Shown here: one piece after another, positions 23,313-34,300 of the stretch
How positions within the stretch are numbered: position 1 is the first letter of the stretch
Layout of the letters: each line of letters opens with the position of its first letter
Assembly (NCBI GenBank): GCA_017979445.1
Contig: CM030715.1
Span: 30,043,090-30,107,089, forward strand
Reading direction: 5' to 3'
Source of the DNA: Akebia trifoliata
Taxonomy: Eukaryota > Streptophyta > Magnoliopsida > Ranunculales > Lardizabalaceae
DNA: 64,000 nucleotides
Program-made: the position numbers and the translations under genes
The notes under the pieces: model-generated
Database searches by the model: none
What the model was told of the DNA's origin: nothing
What the model saw: the letters and a program-made list of their open reading frames with translations, nothing else

Positions 23313-24111
23313 ATTTTTAAGACAAATAATTGCAAAATCCATGATCTGTTAATTCAACATTTAATGAAAAATAAACGAACCCAACCAACCTAAGGTAGGG
23401 TTGGTGTTTGTTAAGTGTGGATTGGGAACGGGTTGATTGCCGATTTGTAGGCTATAAGTGTGACTATGGGAGTTTGATTCTCCTCTCCCTCAATTAATTT
23501 TTTTTATTTTTTTTTAGCGTGAAGGGCACCTTGTCTCGTACATCAATTTTCTTGACACCCTGTCTTATACATCAAGGATTTTTTTCCTCCCTTTTCCAGC
23601 TCACTTGCTTTTTATTTATTCCTTGGTTGCATTGTCTTGAGTCGTCGACGTAAACCTTTGGTTCACGCCACAAACACCATGATTCCATGCCCCCCTCTCT
23701 TTAACTGTAGCGCGCGCGCTCTCTCTCTCTCTGTCACACACTTACACTCATGGTCTCGTGCTGTTAAGTAGTGCCTTCACATGTGCCATGCGACTCGTAC
23801 ACGGCAACCCATTAGAAATTAGTCCTTTTTTGGGAATGTTTCAGCCTTCTACAGCTTCTCTAGTTTTTACGTAAGTACAGAAATGGGTACGTAATTCCAA
23901 AATGAATTTTACTTTTTTACTCAAAACGGTATGGGATAAAAGTAAACTCAATAATTACCATACAAATACTCTTTTTTGTAAAAAAATAAAAATAAATACC
24001 AAAATGGGTACATGCATATTTTAACAAGTATTTTTAAAAAAATCTGGTCTGGTAATTTTCACAAAAATACTGCACCGTTTTGGTAAAATATCCTTTTATT
24101 TTTATATTCAG

Positions 24112-24131
24112 AGAGAGAGAGAGAGAGAGAT
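24112..24131 (+). repeat. (GA)n microsatellite
   Basis: About ten GA units. Confidence 0.9.
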
Positions 24132-24469
24132 CTAAGGTGTATCATCCTCAATGAACCCTACACGTTTGTTTGCCCAATTAATGGATGGGTAGGTAGGGGC
24201 CCAACTGTTGATGGCTAGAATTGACAAGTTAGTTAGCCACTGTTTGGGAGAGTAGGGCCCACATAAGATGATATTCACGCATATTGCATTTCTACATTTA
24301 TCTCAACGAGGTAGGCCTTCATGTTTGGCTTACCAACTTTCCCTTAAAGAAAGAATCTTCCCTATTGGTCCCCTACAAGCCTTGTTGTCATTCATTCTAA
24401 AATTTGATTTAGTTCACCTCAACATTCGGGGATAATTTTTAAACAATTGGATGTATAAATTATATGTTC

Positions 24470-24665
24470 GGATCCAGAACGGTGTTCCGTTCCTATAGCA
24501 TAGAAACAATGCCTATACGACGTGTTTTGGTAGAAATTTAAGATACATTAGACTCTTAACTAAGTCATTTTTGTATGGCATGCGACCCAATGTATTTATT
24601 TTCAGGCAAACATGTGTTATGCAGACACCGTATTTTGCTTTAAGAACGGAACACCATTCTGGATT
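24470..24665. mobile_element. Foldback MITE, ATCCAGAACGGTGTTCCGTTC arms
   Basis: The left arm starting at 24471 (ATCCAGAACGGTG...) is the near-exact inverse of the right arm (GAACGGAACACCATTCTGGAT, ending at 24664), giving a TIR of about 21 bp with one mismatch. No coding interior. Related arms occur in the cluster at 52610-53215. Confidence 0.7.
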
Positions 24666-25379
24666 GTGACTCTATATTGTACAAGTAAAAAATATGCAAT
24701 CAATCGTCAATGTATACGTGTTTCTTATACATTTGGGGAAGAACTCTCAATTGAGTCTGTTCAGCATGAGTAGAAAAGTGTGGTACCACGGAATGAGATA
24801 TGTCCCTATTCATGATATATCAGAATAATCCAGGTGTTGACGATGGATAGAAAGAGAAAAAAAAATCAATCAACATAAAATCATAATTTTAAAATTTGTC
24901 GGGTTTTACTCAACTCAGTTGGATTTCAAGGTGACTCGGTTCCAAGGTTCCAAAATTAGATGGAACCAATTTTTCAAATCAACTTGACAATCATCATTAA
25001 ACTCTTCAACTCGGTTGAGTCAAGGAAAAAAATGCATCAAGTTGGATGAGACACTTAATCGAGTTATTGGTCTATATTAATATTTTTTCTCAAGAATGAA
25101 ATAAACATTTTTATTTAGTATATTAAAAGCTATACTCTATATATCTATATATATAATATATGTTATTTGACTCATCCAACTAGTTGTCAACTGGACTCGA
25201 TCGACATTTGCATTTTAAACTATGATATAAACTCAAAAAAAAAAATTATTCCATGACGGGTAGAAGTTCAAGAATATTCTAAACTCAGTGAGTCAGTTTA
25301 GAGAGTTAACTCAGTTATACATCTTGGATAAAGTGTTCTTTTCCATACTACAGATTTTTTTAAAAGGAATATACTAACC
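24666..25379. other. AT-rich intergenic DNA
   Basis: No gene is visible. Repeated 'actcaactcagttgg / caactcggttgag' motifs (24900-25330) suggest a decayed foldback element. Confidence 0.45.
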
Positions 25380-26010
25380 ACCAAGTGTCAATGGTAAACG
25401 GAACCAAAAATTCAAAACCTGAGGCGATTCGGCTTCCTTCTTATTGGAACCGAATAGAGTCTGGTCTAAAATGGAATCGAACTAATAGGATTGGAATTAT
25501 TAGGTTCTATTTGAGGGGTACTCACACCCTATTTATTTTGTTATTTCTTTTTATTCAATAAATAATTAATTTAAGATATTCTTTTATTTCAAAATTATTG
25601 CATATTATATAAAGTTATCCAATTTTTCATATAAACTATCGATTGGAATTTTTAAAATGGACCATCTCTTTTGAGAATTTATTACGTTTAGAGAAGATAA
25701 ATTTTAACTTTTGATAAAACTCATCAACTTACAATTTTAGTATAACAAATTATAACTTAGTTGATACTTTTGTAGATTACATGTTAATTTTTTTTAAGGA
25801 ATTTTTATTTATAATAAATTGAAATACTTTTTTTTTCTTATTCGATTCTTGAGAATTGGAGGAATCCATGTTTTTTTGCGGTTCCAATTTCATTTTTTTT
25901 ATAATCAAATCCGGAACCAATAAGAATTGGAACCGAAAAAATTTAATGATTCTAATTCTATGTGCCTTAGGAATCAAATCGAAACCGACCCATTGACACT
26001 CCTACCAAAA
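25380..26010. mobile_element. Foldback element, AGTGTCAATGG termini
   Basis: 'ccaagtgtcaatggtaaacgg' on the left pairs with 'cgacccattgacactccta' on the right. The arms hold 'ggaaccgaat' / 'attggaaccg' motifs and the core is AT-rich. A second, inverted and truncated copy follows at about 26142-26500. Confidence 0.6.
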
Positions 26011-26141
26011 CCTAAGTGGGACGTTAATTAATTGCCTCTACAATTTATGTTTTAGTTGAGAAAGATAACAAAATAATATAGGAAATTAGATAGTTGAGCG
26101 TACTTGAGTAAGGAGTGATTGTTTGCTCATGGTAAGGGTGT

Positions 26142-26500
26142 CAATGAGTCGGTTCAGGTTCATTTCCTAAGGAACTTAGAACCATAACCATTATATTTAA
26201 TTCGGTTCCTGTCCTTGTCGGTTTCGAGTCCGATTCTAAAATAAATGAAACTAGAATCGGAACCATCAAAAATCATGGGTACCCATCGGTTCCAATTCTC
26301 AAGATTCAAATGAGAGAAAAGTATTTCAAATCATTATAAATAAAAAATTCTTTTACAAAAATTTATATATTATCAATAAAATTATTAACTTAATTATAAT
26401 TTGTTATACTAAAAATATAAATTAATGATTTTTTCAAAATAATTTTTTATCTTAGTTAAAAGTAATAAATTATTAGAAGAACAACTCATTTTTATCCATG
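26142..26500. mobile_element. Second, inverted copy of the 25380 element (truncated)
   Basis: From 'ggtgtcaatgagtcggttc' onward, the sequence is alignable to the reverse complement of about 25640-26008. Shared features include 'ccaattctcaaga', 'aagtatttcaa', 'aatttgttatacta' and 'ataaattatta'. The far end is missing. Confidence 0.55.
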
Positions 26501-27969
26501 TGGATTATATAATACTTTTTAAGATTTGAAATATAAAAATAAAGATTTCTGTGCAATGAATGTACAGGCAGGAAAGAGAAATTTCATTCTTATTACATAT
26601 ATCATCAGCCCACATGCCAAAACGGTGTTGGTCTGTGAGCAAATAATCACTCCTTGATTGAGGGTAGTATTAGGATGAGTAACCTCTCGAGAAGTCCTCA
26701 TGTTGCAATCCTCTATCTTAAAATGGGAGTTGTCCTAAAGAACGATTAAAAATAAAAAGAAACCTGTAAAAAAGGATTTTAAAATTATTAATCAAAATGA
26801 TTTTTTTTTAACTATTTTGGTAAATAACTTAATTTTTTGAAAATGATAAGTTTTTTTTTTTTTGAGTAATTGTTAATTTTCACTTATAAACTTTTTATAA
26901 GAAAATAAAAAAATATTTGAGATTTTGTTAATAATTATAAAAATACGTATATGTAAACACAATTGCATTGTCGTCCACGTTTTCGATTGATATTTACTCT
27001 CTCGACTCTGCCTTTGTGGACAATTTTGTGTGTGATATAATAAAAGAAAATTAATGAAAATAAATGCTACAAAACTTACCATTTTGAAAAAAAAAAGATT
27101 AGTTAGCAAAACAGTAAAAAAATGTTTACGTAAATGTTTTGAAAACCTGATCGACACGCAATGTTGTTGAGTCTTGCCAATCTTTCTCTGTCGTTTTGGT
27201 AAAAGCCCCTTTAAGTTTCACACTTTGAGCCCAAGCTTGGTTTGGGCCGGGCATGAGAACCCAACCAACCCATCCATGTTGCGACTCTATATGCTTCAAA
27301 TCTCAAACTAAAAATTGATCTTTTTATTACATTAAAAGGTAAAATAATCCTTAACCATAAGTCTTGGACCATTGGATCCCTCAAATTTACATAATTAGAT
27401 TCAAACCAACACAAACCCACTTAAACGAATCCGGGTCAGGCTAAATCATTAGCATGACCCGCTACCTTATTTGTCCGACCTCTACCTAACTTTTAAAGAA
27501 GAATTGTACTTGTTCACCATTGGATAACAGGGGTCAAGGGAGGAAATATGATCCTTTAGCCACCCATGTGATTTTATTCTTGGCACAAACCCTAATTCAA
27601 TAAATATATGTCATAGTTGGACCCGACCCTTCATGAGTCAATTTTTCTATTTAAAGATTCTATTACAATAATGAATGTAACATGGTCAATGAAAAAATTA
27701 TTAATCATATATGTAATGAATTTTGTTATGGTTTGAGTTAGAAATTAGTAAATAAAGTTGAAGTTTATAAAAATAAAAATTTGAAATATTTAAAATTAAA
27801 GAAGATCGTGAAAATATTCACTGAAGTAGTGTTAATCGATGTAAATAAACTTTAGTTAACATAAGATATATTTGCTATAGAATTAAATTTAAAAATATGA
27901 TTACTCTAGCTTACCTTAAATTTTTGGGATAAGTATTTGGTGCCTAAAAGAAAATATATTTGCAGTCAA
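26501..27969. other. AT-rich intergenic DNA
   Basis: No gene or well-defined repeat. Open frames at 26873-27157 and 27211-27420 resemble no known family. Confidence 0.45.
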
Positions 27970-28735
27970 TTTAGCCTCGTTATTTATGAGTAATGTAGAC
28001 ATTTTGTCCTGTAAGTGTTATGATGAATATTTGAGATGCTCATTGTGTTTTCGAACTCAGAACATGCTCATTGATTACATTTTTTTTTTAAATTAGATAT
28101 ATGGGCTTTGCCTAGTCCATAGACTATGGTTTTGTCCAATGACTAGTCTCGGGACATGTGCAATGCCTGCACATCACACGCACCTAGTAAGTGAGGGTAT
28201 GCCTTGGTAGGTGGCCTCTAAGGAATTAATGGTCATACTAGATATCGAAATCATGACCTACAAGCATTAACTGCTTATTAGTCTAACATTCCCATTGAGC
28301 CAACCCCTTGGGGTTGCAATTGACCACATTCTTCCCTAACAAACTAATGAAAATGATCTTTGTAGTGAAATTAAAAGGGTACAAATAATAGGGAAAGTAG
28401 AAGAAGAATTAGAAATTAACAATTGGCCCAAGATACGTAGCGACTTTTGTGGACAAATTGAATTTTGGAGGAAAAAAATAAAGTGTTTTTTTTAATATAT
28501 TGAAGCTATGACTCTAAGACGACATCAAATATATTTAAGAAAAGGAACTTTCCTAGGAGCTTGAAGTGAAAGAATAGAGGTTGAAGATAAGGGTATTTAT
28601 ATAATTTTTAAGAATGCTGTAGAAGTTCACGGTGGTTATGTGATCATTTTGAAACAAAAGAACATCTCAAATATTCACCAAAATTCATTTCATGTATGTG
28701 GAAGCATAAACTTGAGAGGCTATTTTAGGGATGAA
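27970..28735. mobile_element. Long-TIR foldback element hosting a SINE
   Basis: 'gatgaatatttgagatgctc' (about 28021) is the inverse partner of 'aacatctcaaatattcacca' (about 28662). Weaker inverted similarity extends outward to 'atttagcctc' / 'gaggctatttt'. A SINE sits inside at 28082-28318. No coding capacity. Confidence 0.55.
28082..28318 (-). mobile_element. tRNA-derived SINE with poly(A) and target duplication
   Basis: On the minus strand, A box TGGCTCAATGG (plus 28292-28302) precedes a B-box-like GATTTCGATATC (plus about 28241-28252). The 3' end is a poly(A) run (plus-strand T run from about 28080). The flanks are ATTGATTACATT (28070-28081) and ATTGACCACATT (28319-28330), a 12-bp target duplication with two differences. 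Confidence 0.75.
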
Positions 28736-28774
28736 AATAAAACGATGATGCTAAGCTAATATTAATTTTTGAAT

Positions 28775-28938
28775 TGTGATAATCTGACTCTCTTTTTTGC
28801 ATGTACTTTGTACACTCTCTTCACATAATCGTAGATTATTTTTTTTTGGGATATACAAGAACAAAGATTTATGACTCAATAAACTGTCATGTCATCAAAG
28901 TACAAAAAGGAACGTCAGTTAATTATCACAATTCTTAT
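28775..28938. mobile_element. Foldback MITE with AATTGTGATAAT termini
   Basis: 'aattgtgataatctgac' pairs with 'gtcagttaattatcacaatt'. The next pair is 'tgcatgtactttgta' against 'catcaaagtacaaaa'. The core 'aatcgtagattattt...gggatatacaag' matches the shared motif. Confidence 0.65.
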
Positions 28939-28961
28939 TTTATTTGAATTTGACATGAATC

Positions 28962-29178
28962 GAGATAATCTGACTACCCCACGTGGCAAACTCAATCAAC
29001 TACTCTGACGTGACAAGTTTGGGAATCATAGATCTACACTTCTCAATAAACACGATTGCAGTTCCCCATAAAAAAGTGTATGTCGAGGGTATCGTTTTTC
29101 TTGAGGAGCATAGATCTACGATTTTCGAATTTGTCACGTGATAGTCAATTGAGTATGCCACATGGGTAATTAGATTTT
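28962..29178. mobile_element. Foldback MITE, G-box-arm family, copy 3
   Basis: 'gataatctgactaccccacg' pairs with 'ccacatgggtaattagatt'. Inner arms 'ctctgacgtgacaagtttgg' and 'cgaatttgtcacgtgatag' also pair. CCCACGTGG lies in the left arm and TCACGTGA in the right. Core: 'aatcatagatctac' / 'catagatctacgattt'. Confidence 0.65.
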
Positions 29179-29259
29179 CAACTCATTTGATATAGATCCT
29201 TGTACGGTATAGAAAATCAAAACATCCTTCGAAAAAAAACTTATAATTTGGAGACACGA

Positions 29260-29500
29260 GGGGCAGGCTAGTAGGAGCTGGTGGGGGCAATTGCCCCCAC
29301 AGAACTTTGAGACCCTCCTATATTTTCAACTAATTACATGCCTCATTTATCTCCATTCCCTCCAATTTTTGCCCCCACACCCTCACCTCTCTCCCATCGT
29401 AATTTTCAGTACAAATAATTTTCCCACTATACAAGTTCTTCAACTATACAACTAACCATAGTTTGCCCCCACTACAAGAAAATCCTGGCTCTGCCACTGC
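29260..29500 (-). mobile_element. hAT-type MITE relative (minus orientation)
   Basis: The reverse complement starts 'cagtggcagagccaggattt' and contains 'gtagtgggggcaaactatgg', matching the 10556-10813 and 63762-64000 elements. The other end keeps 'gtgggggcaattgccccca'. No clean target duplication is seen. Confidence 0.5.
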
Positions 29501-29594
29501 AAGTGGCCTACTTCAAGAGAGATATATACCTACTTTCATTGGGTGGGTTCAAGCAGTAAACCATCATATTTGGGTCACCTTACATAAGAATGTT

Positions 29595-29760
29595 GGATGT
29601 GTTTTACTTCGACATCAAAAGCATCTGTTACATGTAGGACTAAAAGGCCTTCTATGTTCTAATAATCAAAGAATAAAGGATGTGTTTTACTTCGACATCA
29701 AAAGCATCTGTTACATGTGTACTAAAAGGCCTTCTATGTTCTAATAATCAAAGAATAAAG
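29595..29760 (+). repeat. 83-bp tandem duplication
   Basis: Two adjacent units start 'ggatgtgttttacttcgaca' at 29595 and 29678. They differ by a small change ('gtaggact' against 'gtgtact'). Confidence 0.85.
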
Positions 29761-29942
29761 GTCCACCTAAAACCCACGCTATCTTCGATTATTTACAGAT
29801 TTTGCCTATTTCGGCAAATCTCTGTAATAAAATATTACTTTATTTGTGCTTCCCACCCCCTGGTATTCCCTTGATTTTTAATGTAAGTGAGGTGTTTGCT
29901 AAAGCGACACTCCAGAATTCCTTACTATCAAGAAGGAATCAT
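29761..29942. other. Short intergenic spacer
   Basis: Nothing recognised. Confidence 0.5.
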
Positions 29943-30407
29943 CATGGTTTTAAAATTCGGTTTTACGTTTGTCTCGTCCATGTCTGATATCAAGTTGTCT
30001 CGAATCAGTCATCTCATCTTTTTCAAGTCGTCTCATTCGACAATGAGACAATGATTTCAAATCATTTAAAAATTTGATTTTTTTTTTAAAATCCTCTTCG
30101 AGATTGTCTTGATTTAGATGAGAAAGATGAAGTTTTTTACTAAACCTCTTTGTTTTCTAGTTCATTTGATTGCGAAGATGAAAAAAAAAATAATTTTATA
30201 GTGAAAATGATAGGATTTGAAGATGAAAATTGATATATCTCGTTTGTCTCGGATATCTCAGACAAGATTTTCGATATCTTATCTGAGATGTATCATTCGT
30301 CTCGCGAGATTCTACAAAATACCTAAAACACGTATGTCCTCATCATTGGGTAATATCGAGACAACTCAAGCGATACATCTCGATCGAGTTTTAAAGTCAT
30401 GAAAATC
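29943..30407. mobile_element. Foldback MITE, catggttttaaa family
   Basis: 'catggttttaaaattcgg' pairs with 'gagttttaaagtcatg'. Internal 'tctcgtccatg', 'gtcgtctcattcgacaatga' and 'cctcatcattgggtaatat' are shared with 13192-13430. Confidence 0.6.
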
Positions 30408-30747
30408 ATTTTTGCGCCTATAATCACAAATGACAAAACTCGAAAAGTGATCAAGTTGATGAGAAAATATCACCTTGACGATTTCATTGATTATTTCAAA
30501 TTTCGGTTTTTTTCAAATAATTAATAATTTTCACTATCATGCAAAATTTTCTCATTTTTTTAATTCAAATTAAATAATTATTGTATCAAAATTTTTTTAC
30601 TATGCTGCCAGCTCAACATGACCAAGCCTCCCAACTGATTATAAAAATCAATTTCTTGTGTTTGTTGAAAATTTTATACATGTGGACGATGGGGTATCCA
30701 CATCTACAATCCGAAGCATCATATACGCTGTTTATAATATGAGAGCT

Positions 30748-30770
30748 GATCACGTCAGACGTCCACGTGG
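30748..30770 (+). promoter_or_regulatory. Triple ACGT-core cluster upstream of SEC16
   Basis: GATCACGTCAGACGTCCACG followed by TGG places three ACGT cores (CACGTCA, GACGTC, CCACGTGG) within 23 bp. It lies just upstream of the likely SEC16 transcript start. ACGT elements bind bZIP factors, including the plant UPR factors bZIP28/60. A link to ER-stress control of SEC16 is inference. Confidence 0.5.
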
Positions 30771-30954
30771 TAATAGAGCGTTACAGTTAAGAGTTCTGGA
30801 TTGCCACTTCAGAAACAATTTCCCGGTGTAAAAAAAAAAAAAAACTGAAACAGAAGAAAAAAAGAGGCTTTGGTGTGGAGGTTGATATATGTTTGCTGAT
30901 GCGAAATCGAGGGTCTATCTCGTTGATCGCTCTGCAAAATGCTCTAATCGATCG

Positions 30955-31306
30955 GTAAGTCATCATTTTTGGTTTAGTTTTCGTTCTGTATTCAATTGAA
31001 ATTGTTGAATTCTCTTTCAAATTCTTGTTTTTTGGTGTTTTTCGTTCGATTTATGGTTTTAGAATGGCCGAGATCATATGAAGTACGGGTCTTACTCATT
31101 TAGCGTTATTTGTTTGATCATTTAGGGTTAGAACTGTGATTTTGTTGTTAGAATTCGAGATCCGTTCGTTTTGCATGTTTTTTGTTTATGTGGATTTCCG
31201 ATCTGGATTATTTTGGGGAGAAATCTGAGCTTTGGTGTACTGAATTTTAGTAAATTCGATGGATTAGGTTCAGATCATCTAGCATTCGGTGACTTCTCCA
31301 TTTCAG
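30955..31306 (+). other. Probable 5'UTR intron of SEC16
   Basis: Donor G|GTAAGT at 30955 and acceptor 'ccatttcag' ending at 31306, directly before ATG. The 352-bp interval is T-rich. The leader exon would lie within about 30800-30954. Alternatively the last codons before ATG are ancestral coding sequence (see the SEC16 entry). Confidence 0.55.
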
Positions 31307-34300
31307 ATGGAGGAACAAACTCATGAATCATTTTTTGATCATCTTGGCGACAACAAGGTTGGGGTTTCAGAATCGAGTCCTGTTTCTTCAGACAATGTAG
31401 AGTCCAATGAGGCAAATGCATTTTCGAATCTTAGCATCGGTGAGATCGGTACAATCAGGAAAGCTTTTGGTGGTGAAGAGGAAAAACAGTTGGGAGAAGT
31501 GGTTAGGTCAGCATCTTCAGATTCAAAAAATGACATTTCGGTTTCGGATGACACGACCAAATCCAGTGATGTCGTGATGGAAACAAATGTTGCTTCGGAT
31601 AATAATACAAGCAATAGAGGCATTAAGGAGGTTCAGTGGAGTTCATTTAATGATACCAATTCTGCTAGAGCTGGTGAGTTTGAGTTGTTCTCCGAATTTA
31701 GCAATGATTTAGGGGACAGTTTTGTTGATCCCTTGCGAAAGTGGGGGATAACCTGAACCCAGCATCCAGTTTTACCGAAGATGTGGTCTCTAATTTGACC
31801 ACCACATCCACTTCTTCACAATATGAACTTGGACAAACTGTTGGAACCGTGACCCAACAGAGTCCAGATGTGCAATATTGGGAAAATCTCTATCCTGGGT
31901 GGAGGTATGATCCGAGTACTGGGGAGTGGCATCAAGTTGATGGGTTCAATGTATTGACTAATACCCATCAACAAAATTTCAATGATGTTGTTTCGGACAA
32001 GAGAGCAGAAGTTTCATATTTGCAACAAACGGCTCAGTCAGTTGTGGGAACTGTAGCTGAGGGTTGCACAACAAGTAGTGTCTCTAACTGGAATCAGGTC
32101 TCACAAGGTAGCAGCACCAGCACTGAGTACCCGGCACATATGGTGTTTGATCCTCAGTACCCAGGTTGGTACTACGACACAATTTCCCAAGAATGGTGCT
32201 TGTTGGAGTCGTACACTTCGTCTCATAATCAGCAAATTCAAAATGATAATATATCGATGGGTAGTTTCCTCGCTGACAGTAACCATAGCCTATACAGAGA
32301 CGATGGACGGGCCAAAAACTATCTATCAAAAGGTCTGGGTAGTCAAGAGAGCCTTCACGATTCAAAGGGTCCTGGAAACAACTACTCCAATCAACAATTG
32401 GGTTTTAAACCCATGGGAACAGCGTTGTTGCATGAACAGACAAGTAATGAATATGAAGGAAATAACGGGTTGATGGGTTTTCAAAGCTTTATTCCAGCTA
32501 AGAACTACTCTCAGCACATTAGCCAACCAAAAGTGGAGCAGAGCCAGCAAACACATTTCTCACATGATTACCATGGTAATCATAAATCAGGAAATTATTC
32601 CCATCAGCCATTCCAGACTAGCTCTCAATTCTCATATGCCTCCAATGAGGGGAGATCATCTGCGGGTCGTCCTTCGCATGCTTTGGTTACTTTTGGGTTT
32701 GGTGGAAAACTCATCGTTATGAAAGATAGCAATCCATATAGCACAAACCCGGGATATGGAAGCCAGGTTAGGCCCCAAGCCTCTTTCAATTACAGTTTCC
32801 CCTAAACTTGTAGTTCATATCTGTAACTCTGTTTTTTCTTTGTTCTTTTTCATTTTTTAGGGTGTGGCTTCCTCAGGAGATTTTAAATTTATTTTTATTG
32901 TATTTTGAAGGACCCCATAGGAGGCTCGATTTCTATTCTCAACTTGATGGATGTTGCCATGGACAAAAGTTATGCATCAAGCATTGGTATTGGTGCTTGT
33001 GATTACTTCCGTACTCTGTGCCACCAATCCTATCCTGGCCCTCTGGTTGGTGGGAATGTTGGAAGTAAAGAATTAAGCAAATGGATTGATGAGAGGATAT
33101 CAAATTGTGAATCCTCCAACATGGACTACAGAAAAGGAGAACTTATGAGATTGCTTCTCTCTTTGCTTAAAATAGCCTGTCAGCATTATGGGAAACTTCG
33201 CTCTCCTTTCGGTTCTGAAACAGCATCGAAGGTATAATAAATTCATGTCTTTATCTTTGTGTAAGACATTTTATAGCTGAAATATACATATGCTTTGGAA
33301 TAAAATTTTGTTTATCGGATTGTTCCTGACTTGCTATTTTATCTTAGCTTACTGTTGTCCTTATAATTCTTTTCCATTTTTTTATATTGAGGATGGTGGG
33401 TAGGTAAACTTGATGGATTAATGTAATGTTTCATTTTTAGTTAACTTGGCTGATTCCAAAGTCACAGTGGTGGGAACAAGGCTTGATCTGTCAAATATTT
33501 AATCTATTATTATGTATTTAATTTTGGATTTTCACTTCGGTTGAAGTGATGTTGTTTGTAAGGTTTAAGACAAACAGGAACTGTATTGAACTTCTTTGTG
33601 GGTTTTATGTTTAGATTGGAAAATGTGTGTAAGTTGAACGATTCAATTGATTGTTCTCCGTTTTTTTGCTTTGTCGTTTTTCTTCCTTGTAGGTAGGTCA
33701 TTCAACCTTCATTTATTTGTATAATATATATTTATATTCATCCGGAAAATAAAAATTGATGGTGCTTTAAAATAAAATCAAGCTTGATGATAATCTTAGA
33801 TAAAATTAATTGGTTAGATAAATTTTTTGAGCTTGATGATAATCTTAGATAAAGTTTAAAGATTGCTTTGATGGTTGACCTCCATGGAATAAAAACCTAA
33901 TTGGTTTTTTTTTTCTTCTGTTTTTTGCTAGGAACCACATTGTTTATCCATATCTCTATTTGTGGTCTTAATCATTGTTTCATCACTCTATCAAGTAATT
34001 TCATTGTGTGAATCGTAAGTTTGATGCCACGATATATTTTTATTCTTCAAAGTGTTATTGAACAACTCACTTAGCTAGAGCAATTTAATACCTTTTATGC
34101 ATTTCAATACTTTTATTAGAATACTGTCTGGTCCTAAATCCTTACATGTCTTTATCTTAAGTTGGTTTAACTTCTGATACTGTAATTCGACAGAAGTGTT
34201 TGTACTCTCATGCCTCCCTATCATTTCCTTAAAGCTAATGTAATCGGGAACTTCTTCTTAAAGTTGTCTATCCAACACTCTTACCTAGGGATTCTCTTCT

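Noticed and set aside
23430..23505. Possible tRNA gene or organellar tRNA ('ggctataagtgtgac...gggagtttgattctcc')
   Set aside because: No acceptor stem or consistent A box could be paired; the T-arm likeness alone is weak.
31339..31623. Antisense open frame in SEC16 exon 1
   Set aside because: It is the shadow of a conserved coding exon; no independent evidence.
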